DNA of 9,229 nt, taken from CAZFHZ01 sp964519015 (GTDB lineage: Bacteria; Blakebacterota; Blakebacteria; Blakebacterales; CAYUVJ01). Shown here in pieces: positions 1 to 7,078 of this stretch. The DNA lies in NCBI GenBank assembly GCA_964519015.1, contig CAZFHZ010000122.1, forward strand, positions 1 to 9,229. Reading direction: 5' to 3'. The position numbers and the translations under genes were made by a program. The first letter of the stretch is position 1, and each line of letters opens with the position of its first letter. The notes under the pieces are model-generated. The model was not told where the DNA came from. It saw only the letters and a list, made by a program, of their open reading frames with translations, and made no database searches.

Positions 1-403
1 CGGTGGAATAGCGGACCCCTTCCTTCAAGAGATCCGGCAGGTCGGGATCGGAGGCGTCCTGCATACTGGAACCGGCCAGGACGGCCCCGGAATCGTCGAG
101 TACCGCCTCACCCTCGGCGAGCTGGAGGGCGGCATCGAGGCATTCCTGGTTCCAGAGCACGCGGCTGTTCAGCCAGAGTGTCGGCTCTCGGCCGGTGGGG
201 TTGACCGGTACATCGGGGCGCTCCACAGTCCACGCATCGGCCAGGGCGGGCCGGCAGGCCAGCGCCTCGATGTAGCCGCTTAGGCGTAGTACGGACTTTT
301 CCCAGAGCGGCAGGATACCGCAGCGCAGCTCGTGGATCGAGCGCAGGGTAGTGAGCGGGAGGAAGTTCCTCCAGCGATCGTCTTCGAAGAGGATGATCCG
401 CAT
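1..403 (-). CDS. GlmU-like sugar nucleotidyltransferase, N-terminal part (runs off left edge)
   Basis: Starts at ATG 403-401 and is open to the window edge, giving 134 residues. The start MRIILFEDD, followed by LPLTTLRSIHELRCGIL (residues 15-31) and WEK (34-36), matches the N-terminus of the GlmU-like putative sugar nucleotidyltransferases (NTP_transf_4 type), where an 'LPLT.xRp...LRxGIL...EKW' block is typical. LWLNSRVLW (76-84) also fits the family. Members are usually near 400 residues, with a C-terminal left-handed beta-helix domain, so about two thirds would lie outside the window. The expected role is activation of a sugar-1-phosphate, or transfer to it, in the cytoplasm; the substrate cannot be told from this part. 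A GGTGAG stretch lies 7 nt before the ATG. The gene is separated from hup by a terminator, so it probably has its own promoter. The family call rests on the first 40 residues. Confidence 0.75.
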   Translation of the reverse strand, partial: MRIILFEDDRWRNFLPLTTLRSIHELRCGILPLWEKSVLRLSGYIEALACRPALADAWTVERPDVPVNPTGREPTLWLNSRVLWNQECLDAALQLAEGEAVLDDSGAVLAGSSMQDASDPDLPDLLKEGVRYST

Positions 404-484
404 GACTACTCACCAGATAGCAGGCGGCGGGCACCGTACGCAAGCAGGTAGCAGGACCGTACCGCCCGCCCGGGTGCATCAAGA

Positions 485-517
485 AAAAGGAGCAAGAGAT
501 GTACCCTTGCTCCTTTT
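485..517 (-). terminator. Rho-independent terminator of hup
   Basis: A perfect 12-bp inverted repeat, AAAAGGAGCAAG (485-496) and CTTGCTCCTTTT (506-517), surrounds a 9-nt loop. Read on the minus strand, the stem ends in a run of five T followed by CTT, 23 nt after the hup stop codon. On the plus strand the stem is also followed by four T, so it could work in both directions, but no plus-strand gene ends here. Confidence 0.85.
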
Positions 518-539
518 GACATCGATCGCCGACGGAAGG

Positions 540-812
540 TCAGTTGACCGATTCCTTCAGAGCCTTCCCCGCCTTGAACTTCGGGAGCTTGCTGGCCGGG
601 ATGCTGATGGCCTTGCCGGTACGCGGGTTCCGCCCCATGCGGGCCTTCCGCTTGGTCACATAGAAGGTCCCGAACCCTACGAAGGTGACCTTCTTGCCGC
701 GCTTCAAGGCGCCGGAGACCTCTTTGAGCATCGTGTTCATGACCATCTCGGCCTTGCTCTTCGAGATTCCCCCCGCTTCGGCGGCTTTCGCTACGATCTC
801 CTTCTTGGTCAT
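540..812 (-). CDS. hup: HU-family histone-like DNA-binding protein
   Basis: This 90-residue protein has the full length and layout of bacterial HU/IHF proteins. It has a helical N-terminal dimerisation part (MTKKEIVAKAAEAGGISKSK), the saddle motif GFGTF (46-50), the DNA-clasping beta-arm with RNPRTG (61-66), whose proline intercalates at DNA kinks in the family, and the basic C-terminal helix PKFKAGKALKE (77-87). It compacts and bends chromosomal DNA as a dimer. The alternative is an IHF subunit, but the arm and the absence of extensions suit HU better. The start is set by AGGAGGT 6 nt upstream of the ATG. The gene has its own promoter at 869-898 and a strong terminator at 485-517, so it is probably a monocistronic, highly expressed unit. 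Confidence 0.96.
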   Translation of the reverse strand: MTKKEIVAKAAEAGGISKSKAEMVMNTMLKEVSGALKRGKKVTFVGFGTFYVTKRKARMGRNPRTGKAISIPASKLPKFKAGKALKESVN

Positions 813-818
813 CCTATT

Positions 819-825
819 ACCTCCT
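819..825 (-). promoter_or_regulatory. Ribosome binding site of hup
   Basis: AGGAGGT on the minus strand is a near-perfect anti-16S match, 6 nt before the hup ATG. It is the strongest ribosome binding site in the window, which fits an abundant nucleoid protein. Confidence 0.85.
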
Positions 826-868
826 GAGGGTCATTAGGTCGGCTTCGCCTGCATCACGTCCGTCCGCC

Positions 869-898
869 ATGATAGGCGGTTTCCATTGAGCCCGTCAA
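869..898 (-). promoter_or_regulatory. Sigma-70-type promoter of hup
   Basis: On the minus strand, TTGACG (898-893) and TATCAT (874-869) are separated by 18 bp. Each box matches the consensus at five of six positions. The predicted start point, near 862, gives a leader of about 50 nt before the hup ATG. It sits in the only sizeable gap between lptD and hup. No transcription data are available, so this is a consensus match only. Confidence 0.7.
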
Positions 899-934
899 TC
901 TCCTGTCCTTCGCGGACCCGCATCGTTGCTGCGT

Positions 935-3556
935 TCAGAACAGGGTCTGGCGACGTTCGTACTTGATCGCCGGGATCTCCTTGATGCCGATCAGGAACCA
1001 GTACCCTCTGCCGGGTCCGGTCGGCACGATTTGCAGTCGCGCCTCCCAGCAGTGGAGGTCCCGGAAGACCGTGAACTGCTGCCTGACCATCTCTCTGCGG
1101 GCGAAGTCGTACCTCGCGGACCACGTCACAGTCCACTTCGGCAGATTGAAGGTGATGGAACCGTCCAGACTGTGCTGGTCCAGGTCCACCCCTCTCCTCC
1201 ACCCGTAGTCGTGCGACAGGGACAGGCTCCACAGTCGCCCGCTGCGCGGCTGGCCGAGATTGCTCCGGATGAGCCGGCTAGACTCGGCCGTAGGCACTCC
1301 GAACGGCTGTTCCTCCTGCTCCGGCGGGACCGTCTCGGATCCTCCGACCGCTTCCTGCTGCGGTCCGGCGGTCCCGGTCCCCCGAGCCCTGTCCAAACCG
1401 AGCCAGCCTGCCAACGTCGCGCTGTCCAGCCGGATCGAACTCCGATACCCGATGGACTCGAACACCGGGGTCCACCCCAACCGGCTGGAACCCGGCGCGT
1501 ACATGGAGTGTGCCATGCTGACCTGCAGCGAGACCAGCTGGCCCGGGTTCATAACCAGTGAACTATTGAGGTCCGACAATTTACGCAGGACGCGGCTTCC
1601 CGTCGGAGCATAGAAAGTCGAGTCCTGGAGCGAGTTGTAGCTCCCCGTGGTGGTCAACCGGAACAGGTCGGTCTTCACGTCCTGCTCCCCCTGTGTCCGC
1701 TTCATCTGGAAGAGCTGGCCGACGCTGAACCCGAGGGAAGCCTGGGGTCCCGGGCTCGATCCGAAGACGCCGGGGACCGTGGGCAGGTCCCGGAAGTCGG
1801 GGGAGTAGGTGACGGAGAGGCTTGGTTCGACCACGTGTCGGAAGGAGGCGGCCAGGCCGAAGGGATGGTCGGTGACGCCGTAGAGCTTGGTCGAGCCTCG
1901 TAGTGAGGTGTTCCAGAGGGTGCGCCGCTGAAAACCGTCCCGGGCGGAATCCCCGAAATACCACGATTCCCGCAGGTTCATGGTCGGCTGCACGTTCAGC
2001 CAGCCGAGAGCCTTCCCCGAGTAGGTCACGGTGGCTCGCTGATCCAATCCCACATTGGTGATGGAGGTGTCGGGGTAGGCCACCGGGTTGGGGGCGCCGC
2101 TGGTGACCCGGCTCTGGGAGATCAGCTGGAGTCCGTAGTCGATGTATAGGTTCTCGTACCAACGGGGGAGCGCGGTGGCCTGGCCGGTCGAGGGGGCCAG
2201 TCCCAGGCCGCGGAGCCCACCCGCGGAACCGGAGCCGGAAGCCCTGGAACCGGTCGTGGAGACCGCCCCGAACACGGGACGCCGGGGCACCCTGTAACTC
2301 AACGAGGGGAGCTGGGAATCCACCGTGTTGTTGTCCAGATATTCGGTGCGGCTCAAAGTGGCGGAGAGGCTGCTCCCGTTCTCGAACCGCTGGGCGATGT
2401 TGACGTGACTGCGGAGCACCCGCTCCAGGCGCCGCTGCAGGTCGTCGGAGAGGAGACGGTTGAAACTGGAGGTGGAACTGAAGTTGCCCTGAGCCACCAC
2501 CCGCAGGGTGGGCGTCACGTCATGGGAGTGGTTGAACCGGGTCTCCCAGCGGGTGACCCCGGTGCGCCGGTTGTAGTTGTAGTTCGCCTCGATGTTCCCC
2601 TGCAGCCGGTAGCGCAGCGAATATCGCGTCCGGTCGCGCAGCAGGATACCCTGCGTCTCGGTAATGTCGGTGGAGAGCCTGGAATCGAAGTATTCGCTGG
2701 GCGCCCAGTAGTAGCCCAGGTCGTTGAGTGTCACTCCCGTCAGTGAGTTGTTCGAATACTTGGGCATGAGCAGTCCCGACTGCCGCCCGCTCCGGATCGA
2801 CTTCACGATGAAGGGGAGAGGGGGGAAGACCTGGAGGTTGATCACCGGGATGGTGAAGATCGGGGGGGGGATCGGGATGCCCAGCAGGTTGAAGCGGATC
2901 CCCTGCGCGATCACCTTGTCCTCGGGGATGATCTTCATCTTCTCGGCCGAGAAGTAGTAATGGGGATGCTCCAGGTCGCAGGTGGTGAATCGGGCTTCGC
3001 GCACGGTCAGGAAGTCGGGCTCCCCCGTCAGGGCGTTGATCCTCTCCCCATGGTAGAAGCCCTGCTCGTAGGTGGTGTCGGCTTCCCAGACCGAACCCTT
3101 CTCAGTGACGATGTCCCACATCATCCGCCCGCCCACGACCTGCTGGCTCCCCTGCCGGAAGACGGGTCGGTGGAGAAGGCGGACCTCGCCGCTCTCGGTG
3201 GTGTCGGGGAGCGGGAGTGCGGTGAGCTGCTCGAGGTCGCGGTCGTGGATGATGATCCCGGCGGTCAGTTCCATGTTACCCACCCGGACCCAGGCGGGCT
3301 GGTCGGGAGTACCCCGGAAGGTGGTGATCTGCCCATCGGTGGTCAGGGTGGCGAACTCGGCCAGCATGCTATCGGAAGGGGACCCCCGGCGTCCGGGCGT
3401 CCGGGCGACTGTCCGGGAGGTGTCCGCGGCGGCGGTGACTGGAGGCTCCTGGGGTGTCGGCGGGGCGGCCCCGGCTTTCCCGGTCGGGACCAGGAGCAAG
3501 AACGCCAGCAGCGAGGTCGCTGCCCCGGACCGGCTGCTCAGCCGATCTCGGGCCAT
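935..3556 (-). CDS. lptD: LPS-assembly outer membrane protein LptD
   Basis: LptD is the outer membrane barrel that, with LptE, inserts lipopolysaccharide into the outer leaflet. The start chosen, ATG 3556-3554, gives 873 residues beginning with a signal peptide (MARDRLSSRS, hydrophobic core SLLAFLLLVP, likely cut near AGA-AP, residues 29-32). Upstream in-frame codons lie inside the ROK gene and encode no plausible protein. Residues 66-215 form the periplasmic OstA-like beta-jellyroll, including ARFTTCDLEHPHYYF (188-202). Next come the lateral-gate region with IPIPPPIF (227-234) and SGRQSGLLMPKY (256-267), and the GYYWAPSEYFD motif (281-291) at the start of the barrel. The barrel fills the remainder and ends in RDLHCWEARLQI and a terminal phenylalanine, as expected for BamA substrates. 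Only two cysteines are present, C193 and C836. A Ser/Gly-rich stretch in the middle is probably a loop. The gene overlaps the ROK gene by 19 nt. Confidence 0.9.
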   Translation of the reverse strand: MARDRLSSRSGAATSLLAFLLLVPTGKAGAAPPTPQEPPVTAAADTSRTVARTPGRRGSPSDSMLAEFATLTTDGQITTFRGTPDQPAWVRVGNMELTAGIIIHDRDLEQLTALPLPDTTESGEVRLLHRPVFRQGSQQVVGGRMMWDIVTEKGSVWEADTTYEQGFYHGERINALTGEPDFLTVREARFTTCDLEHPHYYFSAEKMKIIPEDKVIAQGIRFNLLGIPIPPPIFTIPVINLQVFPPLPFIVKSIRSGRQSGLLMPKYSNNSLTGVTLNDLGYYWAPSEYFDSRLSTDITETQGILLRDRTRYSLRYRLQGNIEANYNYNRRTGVTRWETRFNHSHDVTPTLRVVAQGNFSSTSSFNRLLSDDLQRRLERVLRSHVNIAQRFENGSSLSATLSRTEYLDNNTVDSQLPSLSYRVPRRPVFGAVSTTGSRASGSGSAGGLRGLGLAPSTGQATALPRWYENLYIDYGLQLISQSRVTSGAPNPVAYPDTSITNVGLDQRATVTYSGKALGWLNVQPTMNLRESWYFGDSARDGFQRRTLWNTSLRGSTKLYGVTDHPFGLAASFRHVVEPSLSVTYSPDFRDLPTVPGVFGSSPGPQASLGFSVGQLFQMKRTQGEQDVKTDLFRLTTTGSYNSLQDSTFYAPTGSRVLRKLSDLNSSLVMNPGQLVSLQVSMAHSMYAPGSSRLGWTPVFESIGYRSSIRLDSATLAGWLGLDRARGTGTAGPQQEAVGGSETVPPEQEEQPFGVPTAESSRLIRSNLGQPRSGRLWSLSLSHDYGWRRGVDLDQHSLDGSITFNLPKWTVTWSARYDFARREMVRQQFTVFRDLHCWEARLQIVPTGPGRGYWFLIGIKEIPAIKYERRQTLF

Positions 3557-4506
3557 AAAGCGAGCGCCCCGGCACCGGCCATGCCGGCACGGGGTCCCAG
3601 TTCGGCCATGACGATGGGGACCGTCCGGGCAGTGCTGGACATCGTCCGGTCGTCCACGGTCCGGGTGATGCTGTCGAAGAGGGGGGCTCCCGCCTGGGCG
3701 ATACCTCCCCCGACCACGACGCACTCGGGGTCAAGCAGGTTGATCAGGGTGATGATGGCGATCCCGAGCCAGCGCCCGGTCTCCTCCAGCACCTGGAGGG
3801 CCACCCGGTCCCCCTCCCGGGCCGCCTCGGCTACCGTCTCAGGGGTGATCCCGGCGGCCGACCGGAGCGGTCCGCCCTCGCCCGAGGAGGCGAGCAGCTG
3901 CCGGGCGCGTTCTTCGATGGCGGCCGCCCCGGTGAAGCGTTCCAGGCAGCCGACGTTGCCGCACGGACAGGCCGGACCGTGCGGGTCGACCGTGATGTGG
4001 CCGACCTCCCCGGCGAACCCGGCCGCCCCGGTGTAGAGCCGACCTCCCACCACCAATGCCCCGCCGACCCCGGTCCCCAGGGCCACCATGACAAAATGCC
4101 GCCGGTCCCGCCCCGCTCCGAAACAGAGCTCGCCCAGGGCGGCGGCGTTGACGTCGTTGGCCAGTTCGACCGACTCGGGGAAGAACCGGTTGAGCCGCTC
4201 CCGCAACGGCAGGTCCTCCAGCCCGGGCAGGTTGGGGGCCTTGTGGATCCGTCCCTCGGTCCGGTCGATGCTGCCGGGTGCGCAGACCCCCACGCCGACC
4301 GGTCGGATCCCGTCGCGCCGGGCCTCTTCCCGCAGCCCGTCCGCAGCCAGGCGGATCGCTTCGACCAGCCGGTCGGCATCGTCCACCCGCTCGAGCGGTA
4401 TCCGGTGGAACGCCGCGATCCGCCCATCGGAGGAGACCAGGCCGCATTTGATGGCGGTCCCTCCGACATCCACTCCGATCGCCCAGCGCTCGTCCCGACG
4501 GTTCAT
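3538..4506 (-). CDS. ROK-family sugar kinase (glucokinase or amino-sugar kinase)
   Basis: This 322-residue protein has the full ROK kinase layout. It has the ATP phosphate-binding DVGGT (13-17), ND with the probable catalytic base D118, GTGVGG (144-149), sugar-contacting E167 and H170 in GEVGH, and the ROK zinc site made by H170, C180, C182 and C187 (CPCGNVGCLE). A second nucleotide-binding stretch is VVVGGGIA (263-270). No N-terminal winged helix is present, so it is a kinase and not a ROK repressor. It phosphorylates a hexose at O6 in the cytoplasm; glucose is the usual substrate, but GlcNAc, ManNAc and fructose kinases share these motifs. An in-frame ATG at 4545 exists, but ATG 4506 is preferred because the family starts just before DVGGT and a GAAGG lies upstream. 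The gene starts 4 nt after the YigZ-like gene. Confidence 0.9.
   Translation of the reverse strand: MNRRDERWAIGVDVGGTAIKCGLVSSDGRIAAFHRIPLERVDDADRLVEAIRLAADGLREEARRDGIRPVGVGVCAPGSIDRTEGRIHKAPNLPGLEDLPLRERLNRFFPESVELANDVNAAALGELCFGAGRDRRHFVMVALGTGVGGALVVGGRLYTGAAGFAGEVGHITVDPHGPACPCGNVGCLERFTGAAAIEERARQLLASSGEGGPLRSAAGITPETVAEAAREGDRVALQVLEETGRWLGIAIITLINLLDPECVVVGGGIAQAGAPLFDSITRTVDDRTMSSTARTVPIVMAELGPRAGMAGAGALALWPEIG
3567..3594 (-). promoter_or_regulatory. Possible hairpin upstream of the lptD start
   Basis: On the mRNA, CCCCG and CGGGG enclose a second stem, CCGGC and GCCGG, with an AUG loop and a small interior bulge. It ends 10 nt before the lptD ATG and contains the only G-rich run that could serve as its ribosome binding site. 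It lies inside the ROK coding sequence, where it encodes an Ala/Gly-rich run, so it may be a by-product of GC-rich codons. Confidence 0.35.
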
Positions 4507-4510
4507 GCGA

Positions 4511-5140
4511 TCATCCTTCGGCTGCCCGGACGTCCCCGGTCCCATGCGTGGCCTCGGTCAGGGCACGGCGCAGATGCTCCTGGTCCCGCCGGGGTACCGT
4601 CACTTCCACCCGGAAGGTGTCTCCTTCCACCGACTGCCCTCCCCAGACGGCGCCGCAGGCGGTGAGAACGCGGTGAGCCTCCCCCATCCGGGCCAGGGGG
4701 ACCCGCACCTCCAGCCTCACCCCGGGCACCACTTCGACCCGACCGGCTCCCTTGACGGCGCCGGCGGCCGCATCCCAGTAGGCCCGGGCCAGCCCCCCCC
4801 GGCCGAGCCGGGTGCCGCCGAACCATCGTACCACCACCCCCAGCACATCCCACAGGGCTTCCGCCCGGAGGGCTCCGATGATGGGGACTCCGGCGGTACC
4901 GGAAGGTTCACCGGCATCCGACCACGCTTCCCCGGGCTCGGGTTCCGAGCGCAGGCGCCAGGCCCAGCAGACGTGGCTGGCGTCGTGGCAGGTGCGACGG
5001 ATCTCCTCCAGGCGCGCCTCGGCCGCGGCCCGAGAACCGCACGGCTCCACTCGGGCCAGGAAGCGGCTCCCCTTCACCCGCAGCTCCGCTTCCCCGGCGG
5101 CGGACGGGGCCCGGAAGGGGGCGTCGGGCTCCCCGCTCAT
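4511..5140 (-). CDS. YigZ/IMPACT (UPF0029) family protein
   Basis: This 209-residue protein carries the signature blocks of the YigZ/IMPACT family in order: KGSRFLA (23-29), a conserved ASHVCWAWRL (54-63), DAGEPSGTAGVPI (75-87) and VVVRWFGGTRLGRGGLARAY (102-121). The C-terminal half (about 140-200) matches the small alpha/beta domain found in bacterial members. Length is normal for the family. The biochemical role is not settled: the eukaryotic relative IMPACT binds the translational regulator GCN1, and the bacterial proteins have been linked to ribosome or nucleic-acid binding. Its ATG overlaps the bshA stop (ATGA, 5140-5137), so translation is probably coupled to BshA. A run of eight G on the coding strand (4793-4800) encodes part of the GRGG motif. 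Confidence 0.88.
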   Translation of the reverse strand: MSGEPDAPFRAPSAAGEAELRVKGSRFLARVEPCGSRAAAEARLEEIRRTCHDASHVCWAWRLRSEPEPGEAWSDAGEPSGTAGVPIIGALRAEALWDVLGVVVRWFGGTRLGRGGLARAYWDAAAGAVKGAGRVEVVPGVRLEVRVPLARMGEAHRVLTACGAVWGGQSVEGDTFRVEVTVPRRDQEHLRRALTEATHGTGDVRAAEG

Positions 5141-6291
5141 CCGGCCAGGATCTGCCGGTAGTAGGCTTCGTATTCGTCGACGATCTTCGGACGGCTGAAC
5201 GAGGCCACCGCGTTCTCCCGTCCCGCTTGTCCGAAGGCGGCCCGCCGGTCGGGATCGGTGAGCAGACCGACGGTGCGGGCGGCCATCGCCTCAACATCCC
5301 CGACCTCCTCCAGATAACCGTCCACCTCTGGCCGGACCACCTCGACCAGTCCGCCGACCCGGCTGGCCACCACCGGAGTGGCGCAGGAGAGGGCTTCCAG
5401 AGCCACCAGCCCGAACGATTCCGAGGAGGAGGGGAGCAGGAGAACGTCCGAGAGCGCGAGGAAACAGGCGGGATTGGTGATCCGGCCGAAGGCGTGCACC
5501 CGATCGGCGAAACCGTGGTCACGGGCGTAGCCGAACGCACGCGCCAGTTCGGGGCCCTCCCCCAGCAGGAGCAGGCGGGCGGGCACTCCTTCCAGGACCC
5601 GTTCGAAGGTCAGCATCAGGTCGGGGATGCGTTTGACCTCGCGGAAGTTGCTGATGTGGATGAGCAGGTTCTCATCTTCGCCGAAACCCAGGTCTTCGCG
5701 GCAGGGACCGCCTGTATGCGGGGTGTAGCGGTCTGTGTCGACGAAGTTGTGGATCCGCCGGATGGGCAGATCGAGCTGGAAGAGGTCGAGCGTCTCCCGC
5801 ACCAGGTAATCAGAGACGGCCGTGATCCCGTCGGAGACCTCCAGGCTGAAACAGGTGATATCGAAATAGGAGGGATCCTTGCCGACCAGGGTGATGTCGG
5901 TGCCGTGGAGCGTGGTGATGATCTTCAGGTCCCGGCGTCCCGTGGCGCGCCGGGCGAGCATCTGTTTGGCCAGCCAGGCACTGGTGGCATGGGGGATGGC
6001 GTAATGGACATGGAGCAGGTCGAGTTCGAAGGCCCTCGCCACTTCGGCCTGTTTGACCGCCAGCGCCAGGGCGAAGGGAGTGTATTCGAAGAGGGGGTAA
6101 TCGAGCGGGTCCACTTCGTGGACGAAGACCCGCTCCCGGTACTCCCCCAGCCGGCTGGGGGTCTGGCTCGAGATGAAATGCACCTCCCAGCCGCGCCGGG
6201 CCAGCTCGAGTCCGAGCTCGGTGGCCAGGATGCCGCTTCCGCCGAAGGTGTGATAGCAGGTGATGCCGATCTTGCCCCTGGGCTGGTCCAT
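5137..6291 (-). CDS. bshA: N-acetyl-alpha-D-glucosaminyl L-malate synthase BshA
   Basis: BshA is a GT4-family, GT-B-fold glycosyltransferase that joins GlcNAc from UDP-GlcNAc to L-malate, the first step of bacillithiol synthesis in the cytoplasm. The 384 residues match the family along the whole length. They include KIGITCYHTFGGSG (7-20), DYPLFEY (64-70), the very characteristic LHVHYAIPHATSAWLAKQ (93-110), TTLHGTDITLVG (126-137), HNFVDTDRY (181-189), SNFREVKR (214-221) and the sugar-nucleotide EX7E motif ESFGLVALE (291-299) followed by ALSCATPV. The start ATG 6291-6289 leaves six residues before the conserved KIGITC and has GGAAGAGG upstream. It lies 26 nt after bshB1 and shares ATGA with the next gene. 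The specificity call is strong because it rests on the malate-synthase-type motifs as well as the general GT4 fold. Confidence 0.95.
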   Translation of the reverse strand: MDQPRGKIGITCYHTFGGSGILATELGLELARRGWEVHFISSQTPSRLGEYRERVFVHEVDPLDYPLFEYTPFALALAVKQAEVARAFELDLLHVHYAIPHATSAWLAKQMLARRATGRRDLKIITTLHGTDITLVGKDPSYFDITCFSLEVSDGITAVSDYLVRETLDLFQLDLPIRRIHNFVDTDRYTPHTGGPCREDLGFGEDENLLIHISNFREVKRIPDLMLTFERVLEGVPARLLLLGEGPELARAFGYARDHGFADRVHAFGRITNPACFLALSDVLLLPSSSESFGLVALEALSCATPVVASRVGGLVEVVRPEVDGYLEEVGDVEAMAARTVGLLTDPDRRAAFGQAGRENAVASFSRPKIVDEYEAYYRQILAG

Positions 6292-6317
6292 GATCCTCTT
6301 CCCGCGCGTGGGGGTGG

Positions 6318-7049
6318 TCAGTAGAAGGTCCGGCCCCGGGCGAGTGCGACCGGGTCGGCGACCTCGGGTGGATGGCGCAGCAGGAAGGGCTCTCCGTACT
6401 CCGCCCGGATCCGGTCCCCGAACCAGCGGCAGCGGGTCCAGAGGCTCTCCAGGAAAGCGGGGTCGGAGATGAAGGTCTCCTCGTGGGGCGCGCGCGGACG
6501 CCCGGGGTCGTGGAACTGGGTGGCATAGGCCAGGATCGCCCGGCGCTTGCGCTCGAAGACAGCGGTGATGTCCACGATCACCGAAGGTTCGAAGGGATAG
6601 CGCTCCATGAAGAAATAGATGTCGTTCGGCCGGTGAGGGTCCCCTTCAGCCTCGAACTTGCGCATACCGGCGAAGAAGACGGCATCGGTGATCAGGTGGC
6701 TCGCCTCCCGATGGTCGGGGTGACGAGCCATCTCACAAGGGGCGAACAGCACGGTAGGGCGGAAGTTCCGAATAACCTCCACCACCTTCCTTATCGCCGA
6801 GCGGTCGCGCCCGTCGAGGGCCGCATCGGGCAGGTCGAGACAGCCACGCCAGGCCAGGCCGAGTATCTCGGCCGCAGCCGCGGCTTCCCTCGCCCGGCTC
6901 TCAGCGTCACCTCCGGTACCCGCCTCGCCGGCCGTCAGGTCGAGGGCCCCGACCCGGTAACCCAGATCGACCAGCCGGGCCAGCGTCCCCCCCGCCCCGA
7001 TCTCCAGATCGTCACGGTGGGCGGCGATCCCCAGCACATCCAGTTCCAC
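6318..7049 (-). CDS. bshB1: Bacillithiol biosynthesis deacetylase BshB1
   Basis: This LmbE/PIG-L-fold zinc hydrolase removes the acetyl group from GlcNAc-malate, the second step of bacillithiol synthesis. With the GTG start at 7049 it has 243 residues, normal for the family. Visible motifs are AHRDDLE (10-16; H11 and D14 probable zinc ligands, D13 probable catalytic base), DLTAGEAGTGG (37-47), HPDH (110-113; H113 third zinc ligand), the PHRPNDIYFFMERYPFEPS block (138-156) typical of BshB1, TQFHD (177-181) and YGEPFL (218-223). The usual AHPDD proline is arginine here. An upstream ATG at 7082 overlaps the previous stop as ATGA and would add 11 residues. I prefer GTG 7049 because an AGGAGA lies 10 nt before it and the conserved fold starts immediately after. 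A related acetylglucosamine deacetylase is less likely given the neighbouring bshA. Confidence 0.92.
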   Translation of the reverse strand: MELDVLGIAAHRDDLEIGAGGTLARLVDLGYRVGALDLTAGEAGTGGDAESRAREAAAAAEILGLAWRGCLDLPDAALDGRDRSAIRKVVEVIRNFRPTVLFAPCEMARHPDHREASHLITDAVFFAGMRKFEAEGDPHRPNDIYFFMERYPFEPSVIVDITAVFERKRRAILAYATQFHDPGRPRAPHEETFISDPAFLESLWTRCRWFGDRIRAEYGEPFLLRHPPEVADPVALARGRTFY

Positions 7050-7059
7050 GCTCGCGGCC

Positions 7060-7069
7060 TCTCCTCCCC
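7060..7069 (-). promoter_or_regulatory. Ribosome binding site supporting the GTG start of bshB1
   Basis: The minus strand reads GGGGAGGAGA here, 10 nt before GTG 7049. No comparable purine run precedes the alternative ATG at 7082, which would instead depend on coupling through the ATGA overlap with the hydrolase gene. Confidence 0.55.
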
Positions 7070-7078
7070 GGTGCTGCC

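Noticed and set aside
414..443. TTGCGT and an extended -10 (TGCTATCTG) with 18-bp spacing on the minus strand, upstream of the nucleotidyltransferase gene
   Set aside because: It would start transcription only about 4 nt before the ATG, making the message leaderless and excluding the GGTGAG site. The boxes are also weak. A promoter is expected somewhere in 404-484, but I cannot fix it.
108..482. Long minus-strand open frame overlapping the nucleotidyltransferase
   Set aside because: Its Arg/Pro-rich composition and lack of family features mark it as a shadow frame. The real gene is in a neighbouring frame starting at 403.
905..925. Short inverted repeat (GTCC, 5-nt loop, GGAC) between lptD and hup as a terminator
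   Set aside because: The stem is only 4 bp with no following T run. I see no supportable terminator for lptD, so read-through into hup is possible.
3557..3724. N-terminal extension of lptD to an upstream in-frame ATG at 3724
   Set aside because: The extra 56 residues are Arg/Gly/Pro/His-rich, lie wholly inside the ROK gene in another frame, and would put the signal peptide in the middle of the protein.
2960..5161. Long plus-strand open frames across the ROK, YigZ and lptD genes
   Set aside because: They mirror well-recognised minus-strand genes. Their translations are Gly/Pro/Arg-rich with no recognisable motifs, as expected for antisense frames in GC-rich DNA.
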